From assembly GCF_000764305.2 (NCBI RefSeq), contig NW_025943805.1, positions 117,466-181,465 on the forward strand: DNA of 64,000 nt, read 5' to 3'. The translations under genes and the position numbers were made by a program. Below the pieces are notes generated by a model, which had not been told where the DNA came from, searched no databases, and saw only the letters and a list, made by a program, of their open reading frames with translations. Shown piece by piece: positions 46,023 to 59,628 of the stretch. The stretch is from Hyalella azteca. Its lineage: Eukaryota > Arthropoda > Malacostraca > Amphipoda > Hyalellidae. Within the stretch, counting starts at the first letter, position 1. Every line of letters begins with the position of its first letter.

Positions 46023-49000
46023 TTAAACCATTGTAACATTTCGTACCCGCTTCTCGGCGCCAGCCATGGAAGGCGAGCCCGAAGACGAGTCCTGAGAATC
46101 GAATTGATAAGGTTCTGGAGAATACATTACTTTGGGCTTGGGCGGAATTGGAGGAGGCACTTTACCAGACCTCAAAGTCGTGTCGTATCCTGGGTACGCT
46201 GAATAGCCCGGAGGACCATGAGTACCGGGGATTAAATCGCAAGAGACCGACAAGAAAGACTCGGATGGAGGTGAGCTTACATAAGAGCGGGTTTCGGAAG
46301 GAAGAGGATAGCCTTCGTTAGGATACATCTCAGAAGGAGTAGGGTATCCTTCTGTAGGGGTTGGGTAGCTATCAGTGCTTGGAGGAGGGTAGCTATCAGG
46401 ATAAATCGCATGGCCGTACTGGAAGTGGTTTGGACTGCCGTAGAAGTCGTTGTTAGCAGAGAATCCTGTGTAACTTTTCTTGGTCGAGTCGCTGTGATCA
46501 GACGTACCGTCAGATCTTGCTGAAACGCTACCCCTTTTGTTTCCTTGGTGGCTGCTCAGTAATTGGGATGCTGACCAGGATTCAACAGGACGCATGAATT
46601 CTTTCTTGATGCTCTCATTAGAGTCTGTCCTGTCAGTGAATTTCTTTTCATCAGGAATGATAACTTGCCCATTGAAAGTGGCAGGAATTTCACCTGCCTT
46701 TTTGTTCTTTTTTGGCTTCTGAGCCACGCAAGCACAGTAAGTCAACGCACAGACGACTAATAAGCCAACGACGCACCCAGAAATAATAATGACCAACTTC
46801 AAGTTCGTACCAGCCATCAAAGGAGTAGCGCTGCCATCCCGAACTGGGGAAGTGTTGGAGTCCATCAACTCGAAGAACCGAGATGAAGCCGTGGTCGTGG
46901 GTGGAGCTGGGATGAAAACGGTCACTAAGTTGCTCAAGGAAGGAGTATTTCCTTCTTCGTCGACAGCGTAGATCCCAACGTAACTGACTGTGTCATAATT
47001 GGCCCATTCGATTGTGTGTTGCTGAATAGTAGAAGCCTCCAAAGGAGCGGGCCAATTTTCTAAGAAAGAATATTCGCCATCTTCTAGATCTGGCGTCGGA
47101 CCAACTTTTACCATGTAGCGATCCGCAGTCCCGTAGTCGAAGTCATTACCAGGAGCCGTCCAAGTAAAAGAAATCTGATTGGTGGTGCCAGGCAAGAATG
47201 CCATTCGCAGGTCAACTACGCGTGCAGGAGGAATAGCGTCAACATCTGGGGTTGACGAAATGATGTTCAACACCCCTAGTCGAACGTGTCGAGCGAACGA
47301 GTATTGGCCCAAAGTTCCTTCAACGTAAATGGTTACACTGAATTTGCCCGTGGTGAGGTTGGGAACATAGCGAGAGTAAACTCCGTCTCCCGACATCATG
47401 TCCGGCCCTGAAAAGTGAATATTCAGATGAGTTATCAGAATAAACTAATTTCGAATAAATTTATCTAGTAAATAATACACAAAGGTGAATAATTTTGGAA
47501 AATAATTAATAAACGCTATTTTATAACTAGGAAGTTTAAATAAGTTGCCATAAGCCCATGAACACAAATTGTAAGTGAAGCACATCGTTATAAAAAAATC
47601 AGGGCGGCTCACCTAGTAATCCATTGTCCAAGAGAACTATTTCTTTAGGTTTGTGGAGGGTTCCGTTGCTTGCCAAGCCAAGCCGGGTGAGATTAGCAGT
47701 AACTCGAGCGCCTTCGACGGGTCCAGCTTCAGTGACCACTTCAGCGAAAATTGCAAGAGGCATGGAAATGTCGGTAGAGTTGACCTCTCCAGTGGGATGG
47801 TTGGTCCAGCCTCTAACTTCTATCTGTGAGGATTGACCGTACTGAGGGGAGTACGGCTTTGACGTAACTTGAATGAAGAGTCCTTGATGGGAGTCAGCTT
47901 TGTTGTCTACTGAGTACCGCCAAAGACCTGGAGTAACTTGACTGCCTGACAGCTGAACCTTGATCATGTTCATGTTCTCATCTTCATTTTGCATGTTGCT
48001 GGTATCGATTACTTGGTTATGAGGACTGATAAGGTGGACAACATTTCCAACATGTCCTACATCATAGAAGAAAATTGCGAAATTTATATTTGAGCTAAGC
48101 GAAGGATCGACAAGGAAACTCCCTTCTGACTTTCCTGAACGTCCACCCGGATGTTCAGCCTCGTGGATTTTAACAGGGAGACCTCGCCATCCTGCAACAT
48201 TGCCTACCGCGTAGTAAAGCGCGTCCAAAAGACCGTAGTACATGCCGACGCGAGAATCTTCACCGATGCCTTCATCTGGTACGATGTAAGACTGACCTCC
48301 AGAAATTGCAGTTACATACTCTAGGTTACTTCCAGGAAGCGGGAAACGATCAATTAGAGGATAGATAACAAGGTTCAGAGTAACGCCGGCGTCTTGCAGC
48401 ATGATTTGAGCTTTAAGCTTATCATGTTCACTGATTGTACTGCTGCCTCCTGTGACGAGAATGATATTACCACCATGACTGCCGCCGTTCTTCTTCAGCA
48501 ATTCGAGCGACGCTTTCAGGCCACAAAGGACGCATCTCTGTGTCTCTCCAACTACTGATGGATTTCGGGGCAAGGACGATCCAACTTTTTCCCTGATTTC
48601 GCTGTCAACGAGAGGAGACACGAAGTGCTTCACCTTCGCCTTGCTATCGAAAACTACGAGGCCAACACGGAAGCCATCGGGGATGTCGTAAGCAACCACT
48701 TTCCTCACAGCCTTCCTCATGAAGTCCCAACGTTTCTGAAAGATTTTTAAACGTTATAAAATTATGTTCATAATGGTATCATTGGGAAAATTCACCGAGA
48801 TTCACATCTTTGACAGCCAAGCTTCATGAAAGCAAAAGTAACGTTAACAAGTCAGATATTAATACGTCGCCAGGAGATTCATCTTTTCTATGCACCATCG
48901 ACGCCTGTACGAAGTAATTGTAATTGAAGGCTTACAAGGACTCGACAAATTCAGCGTTTGTTTCATATGTTAATTATTTTCCTTGGTATTCCATTAAATC

Positions 49001-52000
49001 GCAACACACGATATATAAGCACTATTCTAACAATTTAATGTTTGGAAAAAATCTATTTAAATAGTGAATTTTTTCATTTTTGTACCTGTGAGTTCATAAC
49101 GTTGGTGTCGTCGACGAGGAGCACAATGCGTTTGTTGCGGGGGTGAAGATAGCGTAGCGAGACGAGGCTGTCCACCGCTCGGCCTTCGCTGTTACTGCGC
49201 AGGGAATGCGGTGTTATGAACACGGTCGACAACGGGATGGATATTTGGCAACATGAAGCCTTGTAAGTTGTTCAATGAAGGCAAACAATGGACACAGGGA
49301 AGGAGTGGATATTTGGCAACATGAACTCTTGTAAGTTGTTCAATGAATGCAAACAATGGACACAGGGAAGGAGTGGATAATTGACAACATAATGCTTTGT
49401 AAATTGTTCAATAAATGTACTACAAAATGTAGTGTTAGGCACAAGGTGGATACGAGGATTTAGAGACATCAAGCAGGTGCGTTGTTTATCACAAGCAATA
49501 AAAAGAATAACACCTGATCAAGGAAAATCTGACGACCGTCTGAAATATCTCATAACCATGTAATATTGTGAATGATACTAACGCATAGAAGTTTGAAAAG
49601 TCTCGGCAATGGTGAAAAGTCTCTGCTTTTCATGAATCACGAAAGTCCTGAACAAATATCGTTCAGGACGTTCATTGTTTGGAATTTGTACACCAGTTTG
49701 TCTTGCAGTATTTATCAGTAGTTTAACTCAATCATATTCACTTTCGACTCCTAACGATCAAAGTATCATGAATAAAAATTGCTTCACATAATATTTCTTA
49801 ATGTGAGATATGCTTTCTTCGTCGTAAGTAGTATTATACTAGGACAGTAATTTACTTAAGACTGAAGAGATTTGCATCCACGAATTTATCATTACCTGGA
49901 GTCTTGGAAGTCCTGGCTGGCTCTCATCACCTCCCAAACGCTCTTCCCGTCACACGCGAGGTTATGGCGGGTCGGAACGAAACGGTCATGACTGCCTTCG
50001 TCGCAGAGTTCGGTTACCTGCAAATTAAGAATAACATTGTAGTTTTCAGCTAACACTGTTGTTACATTGTCCTGTCACGGGGCAAAAAAAAAAAATGAAA
50101 CTATCAGCAATACGTGCCAGTTGCTCTCGGTTTACAGATTCTCAATTTTTATTAGACCGATTTTATCTCACAGGGTGAAATAATTTTGCTATCAAAATAT
50201 TTTTTATATCATTGAAGGAGAAAGTTTGTGGCCCTTAGTAAAATTTTAGTATTTTAGAAGCATTGCTCCTGGTAGAGAAGCTAAATTTGTAATAATATAC
50301 TAGACTAAGCAAGTTGACATTAAAATATCATGATTGAGTGGGTAATATAAATTATATTGAGCAAGTAAGGCATTGGTTGTAAGATTTCTCAGACATCAGA
50401 CACCGTGAAGAACTAAACTGCGAATATAATCAACGTCGCCGGCAAAGGCCGCATTATATCCTTAAGAAGCGACAAGAATCATCGCAGGATACAGCGTGAT
50501 GAAATCAGAGCGTGAATGACTAACATGTCGCCGTCGATCACAGCTGACAACTGGCGTTAGCGCGACCACGTGGAAGCAGACTAGACCAAGGCATCCGTCG
50601 TAGTGCTCATTTACGGACAGCTCTAATTTATGATCTACAAAATGTATTAAATAAAAATATTGAAGAGTTTAAATTGAGTCCAAAATTTAAGCAAACATTA
50701 GTACAAAATGTTCCGTGATTCGGAATTATGGTCGCGTATTAATGAATAAGTACAGTGAAAGTTGAAGTTCGATGATAGTTTTATGTTTAAACTATTATAA
50801 ATACTTCTATGAAGCAAATGTTTTTTTTTATATTATATACGTTTTCTGAAACTCGTTTTAAACCTTGACACAAGAAACACCGCTACTACGAATTGAAATG
50901 AGCTACTACGAAATGAAATGAGGTTCATTATCTAATAGCGACGGTAAGCTTGATGCTTCAAACACAGCAAGCAAAAGTTAAACAGCTGGATCGCTCTTTG
51001 CACCGAAGTCGGAGTGATGCTGCGTACAGCGTTCATACGTAGACAGGACGCTCGGTGCAGTGGAAGAGCGGTAATGACAGAGCCATGAGTCCATCATAAG
51101 AACTTGGGACGTGAGACAAGGAGCTATTATAGACCCGAGAAACTGTGTCATGCTCTCGGGGCCTCGGGTTAAATGCTCTTGCGTAGTGGGTTGGGCGGCT
51201 GAGGTGTTGTGAGCTCACATCAATGAAAGAGATCATGTATGGCGTATAAACAGCAGGGAAAGTCTGAAGTGACGGGGAAATTGAATTGAGGTCACGAGTG
51301 AAACAATTTAGGCCTAAAATATTTGGAATAAAGGAGCATTGCAATATCTTTCTTGCGCTTGCATGATTTACCGAAAGAACAAATCGATCAATTTGCAGAT
51401 TGCTTTCTGATGAAATAATCAGAATCTATAGGCTATTGTCGATATCAAAGCTTGAACACAGAATTGCGAAAATATATGAATAGAAATCACTGAGGTGATA
51501 TCAGCCCAGAAGCGACAAGCCACGCGATGTCACACTCCGCGGAAGGTGTGTGCGTGTTGCGGCTGAGACTGAATGAGCGTGCGCATGAAGTGTGACGTCA
51601 CACACGCGCGCATGCGTGTCATTACGCGCCGTTATCGAAAGAATTAAAGAGCCTACTTCTCGCAGGGAAGCATGAATTATCCTCGCTGAATTAAAGACTT
51701 TTCTTGCACTCGGTTGCCCTCGATTTAACTCGTCAACAACGAGCATTGGGACGAGACTTTACGGTCTGACTTCATTGTAATAATGTACATATATTAATAA
51801 TAAGTAACGTCATTATTAAATTATTGCAATCTCATAGAACATAATAAATCAGATTTAATTTCGCTTGTTCAACTTGTGATAAGAATCGTGATTGGAATAA
51901 AAAATGATATTTTGAAATGAGGGTTGATATGTAGTAGTTGAATTCTAAAATTGATTATTATGTTTAGTGTGAAGTAATCTACAAACGTAAACAATTCAGG

Positions 52001-55000
52001 TTATCGAGCTTTAGGTAGAACCGCGTCTGCTTATAGCCGATTGAAATAAATGCGCTGATGGATTTAACTAAAATACAGTTAGTAAATGTAATTCTTCTAA
52101 TCATAATATCCACAGTTGGGTAAGATTGTGTATTCAGCAACAGAGTATATTAAAAAAAATCATTAAATGAGATTCTGCCAGCACTAGAGAGACTGCAAGA
52201 CAATGCCTCGAAAAAAAAAACGCCTAAAAATATATTCCGTTAAAATAAGATTTCGTTGGCATTAGAGAACTTAAGGCAATGCCCAGAACAATCTATTGCC
52301 TAAAGAACTAAATCCTGTTAGAATAAGATTCCACACGCAGGTCAATGCCAATGACAATCTAATGCTTAAAAGCGTAAATCCTGTTAAAATAATATTCCAC
52401 AAGCCGGTCAATGCCAATGACAATATAAAGTTTAAAAGCGCAAATCCTGTTATAATAAGATTCCGTCAATAATATTAAGCCTGTAAGGCAATGCCTGGGA
52501 TGTAACGGGATACAGCGGAGGGTGTGTGAGACACGGAGCGCGGGCGGGGGGCGGCGAGCCCCGAGTGTCGATGAGAGCTCGTCTTCACATGAACGCAATG
52601 AGGGACGCTTGCCTGCCGTCATGCATCGTCTCAGTCTCTGCTTACAAACCACTAAGTCTTTAACGAGCATTTTGTCATTTTAAACATAAGGGATATAAGT
52701 TCTTAGGTTTTCACATTTATAAAAAATGTCTTGATTCTTCCAGCGAATTCTCATTCAAAAAGTTCAAGTGTTCCCTGATGAAACGGTATGTATCTGCTTT
52801 CGCGCCCCTAAGTCGTCTACGAGGATTTGATCATTTCAAGTAATAAAATATATGTTATTTATATTTTATGTAATTATATTTTAGAGTTAATAAAATATAT
52901 TAGTATTCAAATGCATGAAAAATGTTTTGATGGCATATCTAGTTCGTAAGGTATTAAAAATATTATTCCAACGAAATGTTATTCGAAAAGTTCAAATGTT
53001 TTAATTAACGGTATAATAAAAATGCTGTTGTTTTCATAAATTTCGAACCTATATATACCTCAGTCCATGTATAGATAACATGATGACTTACAGAGAAATT
53101 TCCCTTTCCCGTGTCTAAAGAAAAAAAATTCCAAGGTAATTTTTGTTACATTTTTTTTGTTCCTGTTGTAATCTCGGATGTTTTGCGAGTCTTTAACGGG
53201 AAATTACCGTCAAAAATAGCGCGATATTTCTCACTATAGAGTCAATAAGCAAGCGCAAGGAAAAAAGGAGGTGTGTGTGGTCGCGCTTGGAGGGAAGCAC
53301 TTACGACGCAGTGAAGTGTTCGATCATATTAGCTTCGAAGCGCGGCCGCAACTTGAGCGAAATGCAAGCTGATGGTGTACGGTCAAAAAACTGTAACTTA
53401 AGGTCTTAATTTGACCATTTAAATTATTATCAGATATGGGCAAGGTGGGAGGCAAATCGCACATGGATATTCTACTTTAAAGAACGTGTTCTGTGATTGA
53501 ATATTGTTTTTCCAACAAGTCTTGTGTTATAGAACTTACGAAAGAACGGGAGTGAGCTTGGAATATATAATTAATACTACAATGAAAGAGTAGAGTTTAC
53601 CTTAGAGCTAAAAAGAATTTGAAAGGGAACGTAATATTTAAAGATGGCTTTGGGATTTCGGGTAAACAGCAGACAAGAATATGCCCACAGACCACTTACT
53701 TAAATTGAATTAAACTGAACGATATTTAAGATAATAAAACTTACCGATGGGATACGAGGAAAAGCCATGAAAGAGGATGTGAGGCCGGGATTATCTTCCT
53801 GCTTGATGTCGAGGTCACATCCTAACTCCTTCGGGTCGCACGTAGACGAGTCAGATTCGACGATGTTTCGGTTGCCGCAAGCGTTAGGCTTCCACTGAGC
53901 GTTGCGCGCGCGGTAGTGGGGCGGGTGGAAGGGGTTGCCAACTTCTCCTACCTCTTCGAACACTCCATAGCGATATCGCAGCCACTCGTGGGCCAGAAGC
54001 CGGCCTGACAAAGAAAAAAATATTTTAAGAACTTCGAGAAGAAAGTATTTAAACGGTGATAAAAGAACAAAATTCAATATTCTATATTACAAATTAACAT
54101 TAAAACATAAGAGGCATTTTAAAGCTGTAGAATGAAATTGTAGAATCGTCCAGTTTGGAAGAAGCTGAAGGACGATTTGTGCCCATGATCTATCAATACC
54201 GCATATTATGCGGCATATAATATAATTGGATCGGTCTTAAGGTACTATCACACATTTAGGGATTCACTGAACAAATTCAAGAGTAAAATAATCACATCTG
54301 AAATTGACCACGCAGCAGAAATAATCACAGAGTATCTGAAATTGATGAAATCAGCAGTACTCGCAAAATTCCTGTCACGTCAACACTGCTACTGAGGGAG
54401 CCTGTCGGTTCTTTAATTACTTATTAACTTTCCCAAGGAATCTGACGGCGAATCTTCCGAGGAAGCGGCTCATTGTGAGGCATCCGGTTCTTCGCGCGTA
54501 ATTTTAGGGCCGACTGTAATTTATTTCTGAAGTAAGTAGCTCTTGCAGGACCTTTCGTGATCGCCATCCAGCCCGATACGACAAAGTCCTTCCCGCCGTG
54601 GTCGTTTAGTGGGACTCTTTACGCGGCGACGTAGAATCGACGAAGAATCAGCGTAACGCGATAACTGATAAATATAATTACAGGATTTTATCGACATATT
54701 GTGGGCGGCATTGATTTCCCCTAAGTTTGAATGCGTGCTAAAAAACCTGTGATTTGAATTAGGATTGTTCCAGAACTTGGAAAGTGTTTTGCGATGGGCA
54801 AAAATGTAGCGGGATTTCGTTCCAAGACGAGTTCGGTGGCGAGTGGCAAGAAGCCACAACGGAATGTTGCTTTAGCTGCGAGAGCTGAATCATTCATGGC
54901 TCAGAACCCCTTCATTTGAGACGCCACGAAAGGCCTGGAGTAATTTTCTCGTTAATCTCACTTCTATCAATTCTAACCGTGGGGAATAATCATGGGGCTA

Positions 55001-58000
55001 CGACACAGGTCCCATTCCTTAGCAGTGGCGTCTTGTCGAACAGTCACGATGCATCTTTCTTTAGAAAGCAAGAATTGCCGACATTGCTTTACAGGAGCCT
55101 AAATTGTACCCACGCGGTAATGTCTTTGGTCGATCATGTTGGAGTGTCTGATCCCGACGAGATTTGTTATTGTCGATCACCATCACAATCACTACTGTCA
55201 TAATTTATCAGCATAGAATATAACGTTTTTTTTCAGGATATATCGAATTGGAGTGCTATAGAATGTTTTCTTAGATAAATGTTGCATTCTTCTAATCAAT
55301 ACACGTGTGACTTATTCGATGATAAAGCCAAACCTGATTGTAATTCCCTCGCGGGTGCCCAACCGCCAATTTACAGTCATTTAGCGAACACGGATATGTT
55401 GACCAGAATGCACAGTAAGGTTAAACGTCACTAATACTCGATATAACTCCAATGATGCGTACATAGGAGATCTCTTTCCCCGCAGTGTCAATTACTTCTG
55501 AGTTGCTCATACGTGGAAGCGTATACAACGTGGATGGAATTATAGATTCTATATTATATATAGAATACATAATATATATATATATAATATTAGAACAGGA
55601 GTATATAAAACCTCGGGGCATAAGGAAGAGCAAATATCAAAACAGGATAACGATGTGGATGAAAAAGTGACGAGCGCTGTTACAAGTCAAATCTATGGCA
55701 AAAAATTATTCCGCACGGTTTTTCGTATTTAACGTATCATTAGTTTCAAGGATGAAACCTATCCAAATTTAAAATGGTTTGAGAAATTCTGTCCGCTTTT
55801 TGATTAAATATTAACTAATTCACTGAAGGAAATTATATCGTAGAGGAAAAAATGCGACCAGGCGGAAAATATTTTTGTGTTATTAGCCAAAAATATGATT
55901 TAAGGGGAAATTATTAGCCTCCATTAACATTACCCGCGGAAAAAATGTTCTCCTACCTTTCTCGTACCGTTTTTTTCTCTGCTTGATAACTACCGATGTA
56001 ACTATTCGACTTAATATTACCACGAAATCAATGAGCTGATCACAATCAACCAAGAATGAAGCTTATCAAGAGAAGTGAAGTTCACGGCAGCCATTCCAGC
56101 GGTCAGTTACATGTGTGCTAAAGTGACATTTGGCGCACGCGTCGACCATTAAACCCGAGACTGGGGTTCTTTTCATAATTTAGAGTCACGGCTTTGCGAC
56201 GAATCTCTTGTTGGTCCTCATAAAAATTTGACGAGATTCAGAAAGTCTTGGGGCGATGGTAAGTTGACGAAGCGGAAAATTAGAGCCACTCAGAATAAAA
56301 TAGATAAATAAAAATAAAGTTCATAACAAAAAACAAGAACCTTGGCATAAAATTTGCTTGGTGGAGTGGTAAATTTTTCCAGTTGAAAAAAAAACTTCAT
56401 GCTAAGTTCGAAAAACATTTGATGTACTGCCCAAAAATCTCGTGCGAAAAATGGAAGCGTTCTGTAACTCCGATCAAATGACTAAATTAATATAAAAAAT
56501 CTAATTAGTGCTCTTGTATGATGAAAAGTTAGGACCACCGAAAGTTTCCAGTTAATTTCATTGGAAAACATCAATATTTGTAATTACGACTCCAGCCTGA
56601 TGATTTATTTCCATCATAAGTTTAAGCTAATAGGAGTCTCGCCCATAGGATCATGAAACTTGGATCTCTATGATCCTTGGACATCTCAATTTTATTATTG
56701 ATAGTCAAATCTTAGGGGAATCGTTGATGGAAAAAAATAAAAATCAAAATTCAGTGATAATTTGAATATACAAATTTTTTATATGTATATATTATATATA
56801 TATTTCTTAACAATCAGAAATAAATGAATTCACAACAATTACGAGACGACCAAGCGTCAAGGGGCTTAAACGTGACGGTCTCGCACCCTGCGTCACGAGC
56901 TCCCCTCGCAACGTCATTAATTGGGCCCCAGAAAATCAATTGCACGGAAATGACATGAGCGTCATCTTCATGGTCATCATCGCGCTCTCGTCACAGAGAT
57001 TCGGATTTTCATTTTCTCTTAATAATCAATTAAGGAATTCCAAAAGTTTGCAAAAAGTTCAAGGTCAACGGCTCCGAGGTATACCGCAGTTGAGTAATGG
57101 GCATTCCGTGATTATATAGGTAAGGAGAGTAATCTTATATGTTATAAGACCTTAACACTATCGTTTTATCAAAGGAATCTTGAGAATAATCAGGAGCAAG
57201 ATTTACGATTGCATTATGAATGAATGCAATATACAATGTCAACCAAACAATCCCAAATTTTGATTTTGATTACTGATCCCCAGTTTATATGAACATCAGA
57301 AATTATTCTTTAAGTATAGAGCATCTTCAGGTGTAACCGGCAGAGAAGCCGCCGGATGATCGCAAAAGTCGGTGCTAATCTCGTCTACAAGCTTCGTCTG
57401 CGCAGCGCCCGCTACTAATTTCCTGTCTCACCACAAGGGGCACGACTCTAGAATTTGGTAGTAAATTAAAACACAAAAGTTAAAGAAACGGGAAACGTAC
57501 AAAGAAACTAAAAAGATGAGATCAATGTCCCGCGAGCATAACGACCAACCAGAATATTGAAGCATTGTACATCATTCATCAAGTACTTAGATCTAAATTG
57601 TGAAAGGAATGAGATCCAATACACATAATAAATGATAGATGTAAATTTAAACTTTGAATTTGCTCAATGGTGACTAGTTAAAATAAGTAGGTCGAAGTTT
57701 GTGATTTGTTATAATCAGAGCATAAATGGGCATTACACCATACCAGAGGCATTCGTGAAACAGATTGAGAATGTTAAAAATAAACTCGAAGCATACCAAG
57801 CATTCCAAGGAACAGCCTCGGGAGATTTCACGAGCGGCATTGCAGGACAGAAGGAATGAGTTCGACAAGGAATGCTTGGGAACATCAGCGATGGGATCAG
57901 AACTCGCATAGAACGATTATTGCACGAGAAAACCAGCAATCATACGCCCAACAACTCACAGGTATCCGCCCACAAAATCTGTTTCACTGGTGTTCAGAAT

Positions 58001-59628
58001 TGCTAATAACTTCACAGGTATTCGAAGCACTCGTGGATGTCTATTTAAGAGCATGTTCCAGTTCTAGAGCCGCTGTTCACGCTTCATCGCCCCACAGCAA
58101 CGTTTCAGGCCACAAAACTCTGGTGAAAGAATGACTTGAATCGATAGATTCGAGGAAGGAGCTCAGAAGTATAGTGCCATTGAAGTGCGGGTAGCCGCAG
58201 TAAGTTTTACGTTTACTGAGGACGGAAGGCCCGTTGCAGAAGATCGTATGCAAAATGTAACTATAATTTATTGACAACGAATTATACGCTTAAAAGAATA
58301 TTAAGGAACTATAGACGCAAATAGACCAACAGTATGTGGCTAAAACAACTCATTAGTAAAAGAATGCGTAAACGAATTGAATATCTTCTAGGAATCATAA
58401 TGCTTACCAGAACTAATAGCAATACACCAAGATTCAAATTTAAACGAATCCTCGTTCTTTCGTCTAAATTTTCTTTTCGAACCTGCGATTGACGAGTGAG
58501 TAACGACATATTGTTTTCGAGTAAAGTATAAGGACGTTTGAAATTGCGTCCCAAACTATAACATTTTAAAATATTTAAAACAAGAACCCATTCCATTGAT
58601 AATCAGATAATTAAATACATTCTCGGCTTCAGGAGCACGAGGCAAATAAGCTGTCATTAATCAAAAGTTTACAGGCGAATATAATGCGTCTAATACAAGA
58701 TTCGCCCTACATTTAGCTATTCAATACATTAGTGCTGTTCGAAAGTCTTGACCGCACAGCCCCACCGACAAATTCAGTCTGATTTGCATGATCGGAATAA
58801 ATTGCACGGCAGGCCAGTGTTTTGGTTCATCTAATGAAGGGATTTGCGAGACTGCAAATCTGCAGAGCTCGACATGGTTGGGTAGAAATTCCAGTGATTG
58901 ATGCAACATGCATGCAATTAAAAACTCAAGTGGCGGCTAAACAAAGGAGAGGAAAGCAAACGAACGCACATTTACTCACGTATTCCTAATACCATGCATG
59001 CTAAAGCATGGCTTATAAGTCGGATCTCAAGGATCAATATCAATGTGCATGACAGCAGGAAAATAGAGAAAGTATCGTTTACTTTAGTGGTTTGTTTGGC
59101 TTGCCAAAATCAATTATTATAGTGGGAAATAGATTTGTAGCAAAAACTCTCTGAAAATTATAGATATTTAACACCATTTGAAATGGTCGTTTTGTTATAA
59201 ATTTCACAACTAACAGAAATTTTAGGAAGATTTAAATCCGTTTTATCTATGCATTGCTTACAACAAGATTTACATAATTGCAGTTTACAATTAATCACAA
59301 TACGAAATAAATTGTATATAAATTACTCACCATTGACAAGCGAAGTATTCTGCTTGAGGAGCTGATGAGCAACTCTTATGAAGTCTCCTTGCTTGCCGCA
59401 GCCCTGGCTCTGTTGGGTCCATGGTCTCATGCCGTACCGAGGATGTTGTGCAGTGGTCACCCGAATATTTGCCGTGTCCCAAGACTCATTCTCGGCCTCG
59501 GTGATCCCCAGCAGCAGCGGGCACACTGATGGCGTCCACGAGCGAGGTACCAGCACCGACACGCTGCGCAGGCTCGCCCAGCTACGAGTAGCCGTGCTGA
59601 TGGTCGTCGACGCTGCTTGCAGAGACTC
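46023..59628 (-). CDS. CLCA-type protein (calcium-activated chloride channel regulator), 5' exon(s) missing
   Basis: Six minus-strand exons join in phase: 59628-59331, 54004-53745, 50017-49896, 49194-49086, 48735-47613 and 47407-46023. They give 1098 residues; a first exon with the signal peptide must lie at or beyond 59.7 kb. Order: CLCA N-terminal metallohydrolase domain, with CGKQGDFI before HEWLRYRYGVFEE and several conserved Cys; VWA domain (VLLVDDTNVMNS to VTGGSSTISE); beta-sandwich and fibronectin-III-like region; one membrane helix (LVIIISGCVVGLLVVCALTY); and a cytoplasmic tail of about 190 residues. The tail has SYP-x-P repeats, PPPIPPKPK and a C-terminal T-M-V. CLCA proteins are secreted or single-pass modulators of TMEM16 channels, normally self-cleaved by a zinc site. 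Here the HEXXH motif reads HEWLR and the MIDAS is degraded, so it may be non-proteolytic. Confidence 0.88.
49239..49440. repeat. 68-bp tandem repeat, three copies, in a CLCA intron
   Basis: GGATATTTGGCAACATGAA begins at 49239 and 49307, with a diverged third copy at 49375. Units share TTGTAAGTTGTTCAATGAA and AACAATGGACACAGGGAAGG. The array starts about 45 bases upstream (in gene sense) of the exon carrying the MIDAS remnant. Confidence 0.8.
51515..51640. promoter_or_regulatory. CpG-rich segment with a palindromic CRE-like site
   Basis: Inside a large AT-rich CLCA intron, about 125 bp is unusually GC- and CpG-rich. It contains the perfect 14-bp palindrome GTGTGACGTCACAC (51590-51603), which includes the cAMP-response element core TGACGTCA. 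It is followed by alternating ACACACGCGCGCATGCGTGT. This may be an intronic enhancer or alternative promoter; function is inferred. Confidence 0.35.
52160..52500. repeat. 65-79-bp degenerate tandem repeat in a CLCA intron
   Basis: At least four units start near 52235, 52314, 52380 and 52445 with TCC(G/T)GTTA-AATAAGATT-CC. They share GGTCAATGCCAATGACAAT and TTAAAAGCG, and the last periods are 66 and 65 bp. A fifth, more decayed unit begins near 52162. Confidence 0.7.
54010..59330. other. Large CLCA intron, no nested gene seen
   Basis: The 5.3-kb intron lies between the first visible CLCA exon and the exon with the HEWLR motif. Several frames of 90-110 residues occur but have no family features, signal or splice support. 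Short TA-rich simple repeats are present near 55550-55590 and 56780-56805. Confidence 0.45.

Noticed and set aside
54916..55203. Frame with signal-like start in a CLCA intron
   Set aside because: Isolated, no domain, no introns or poly(A) context; most likely chance.
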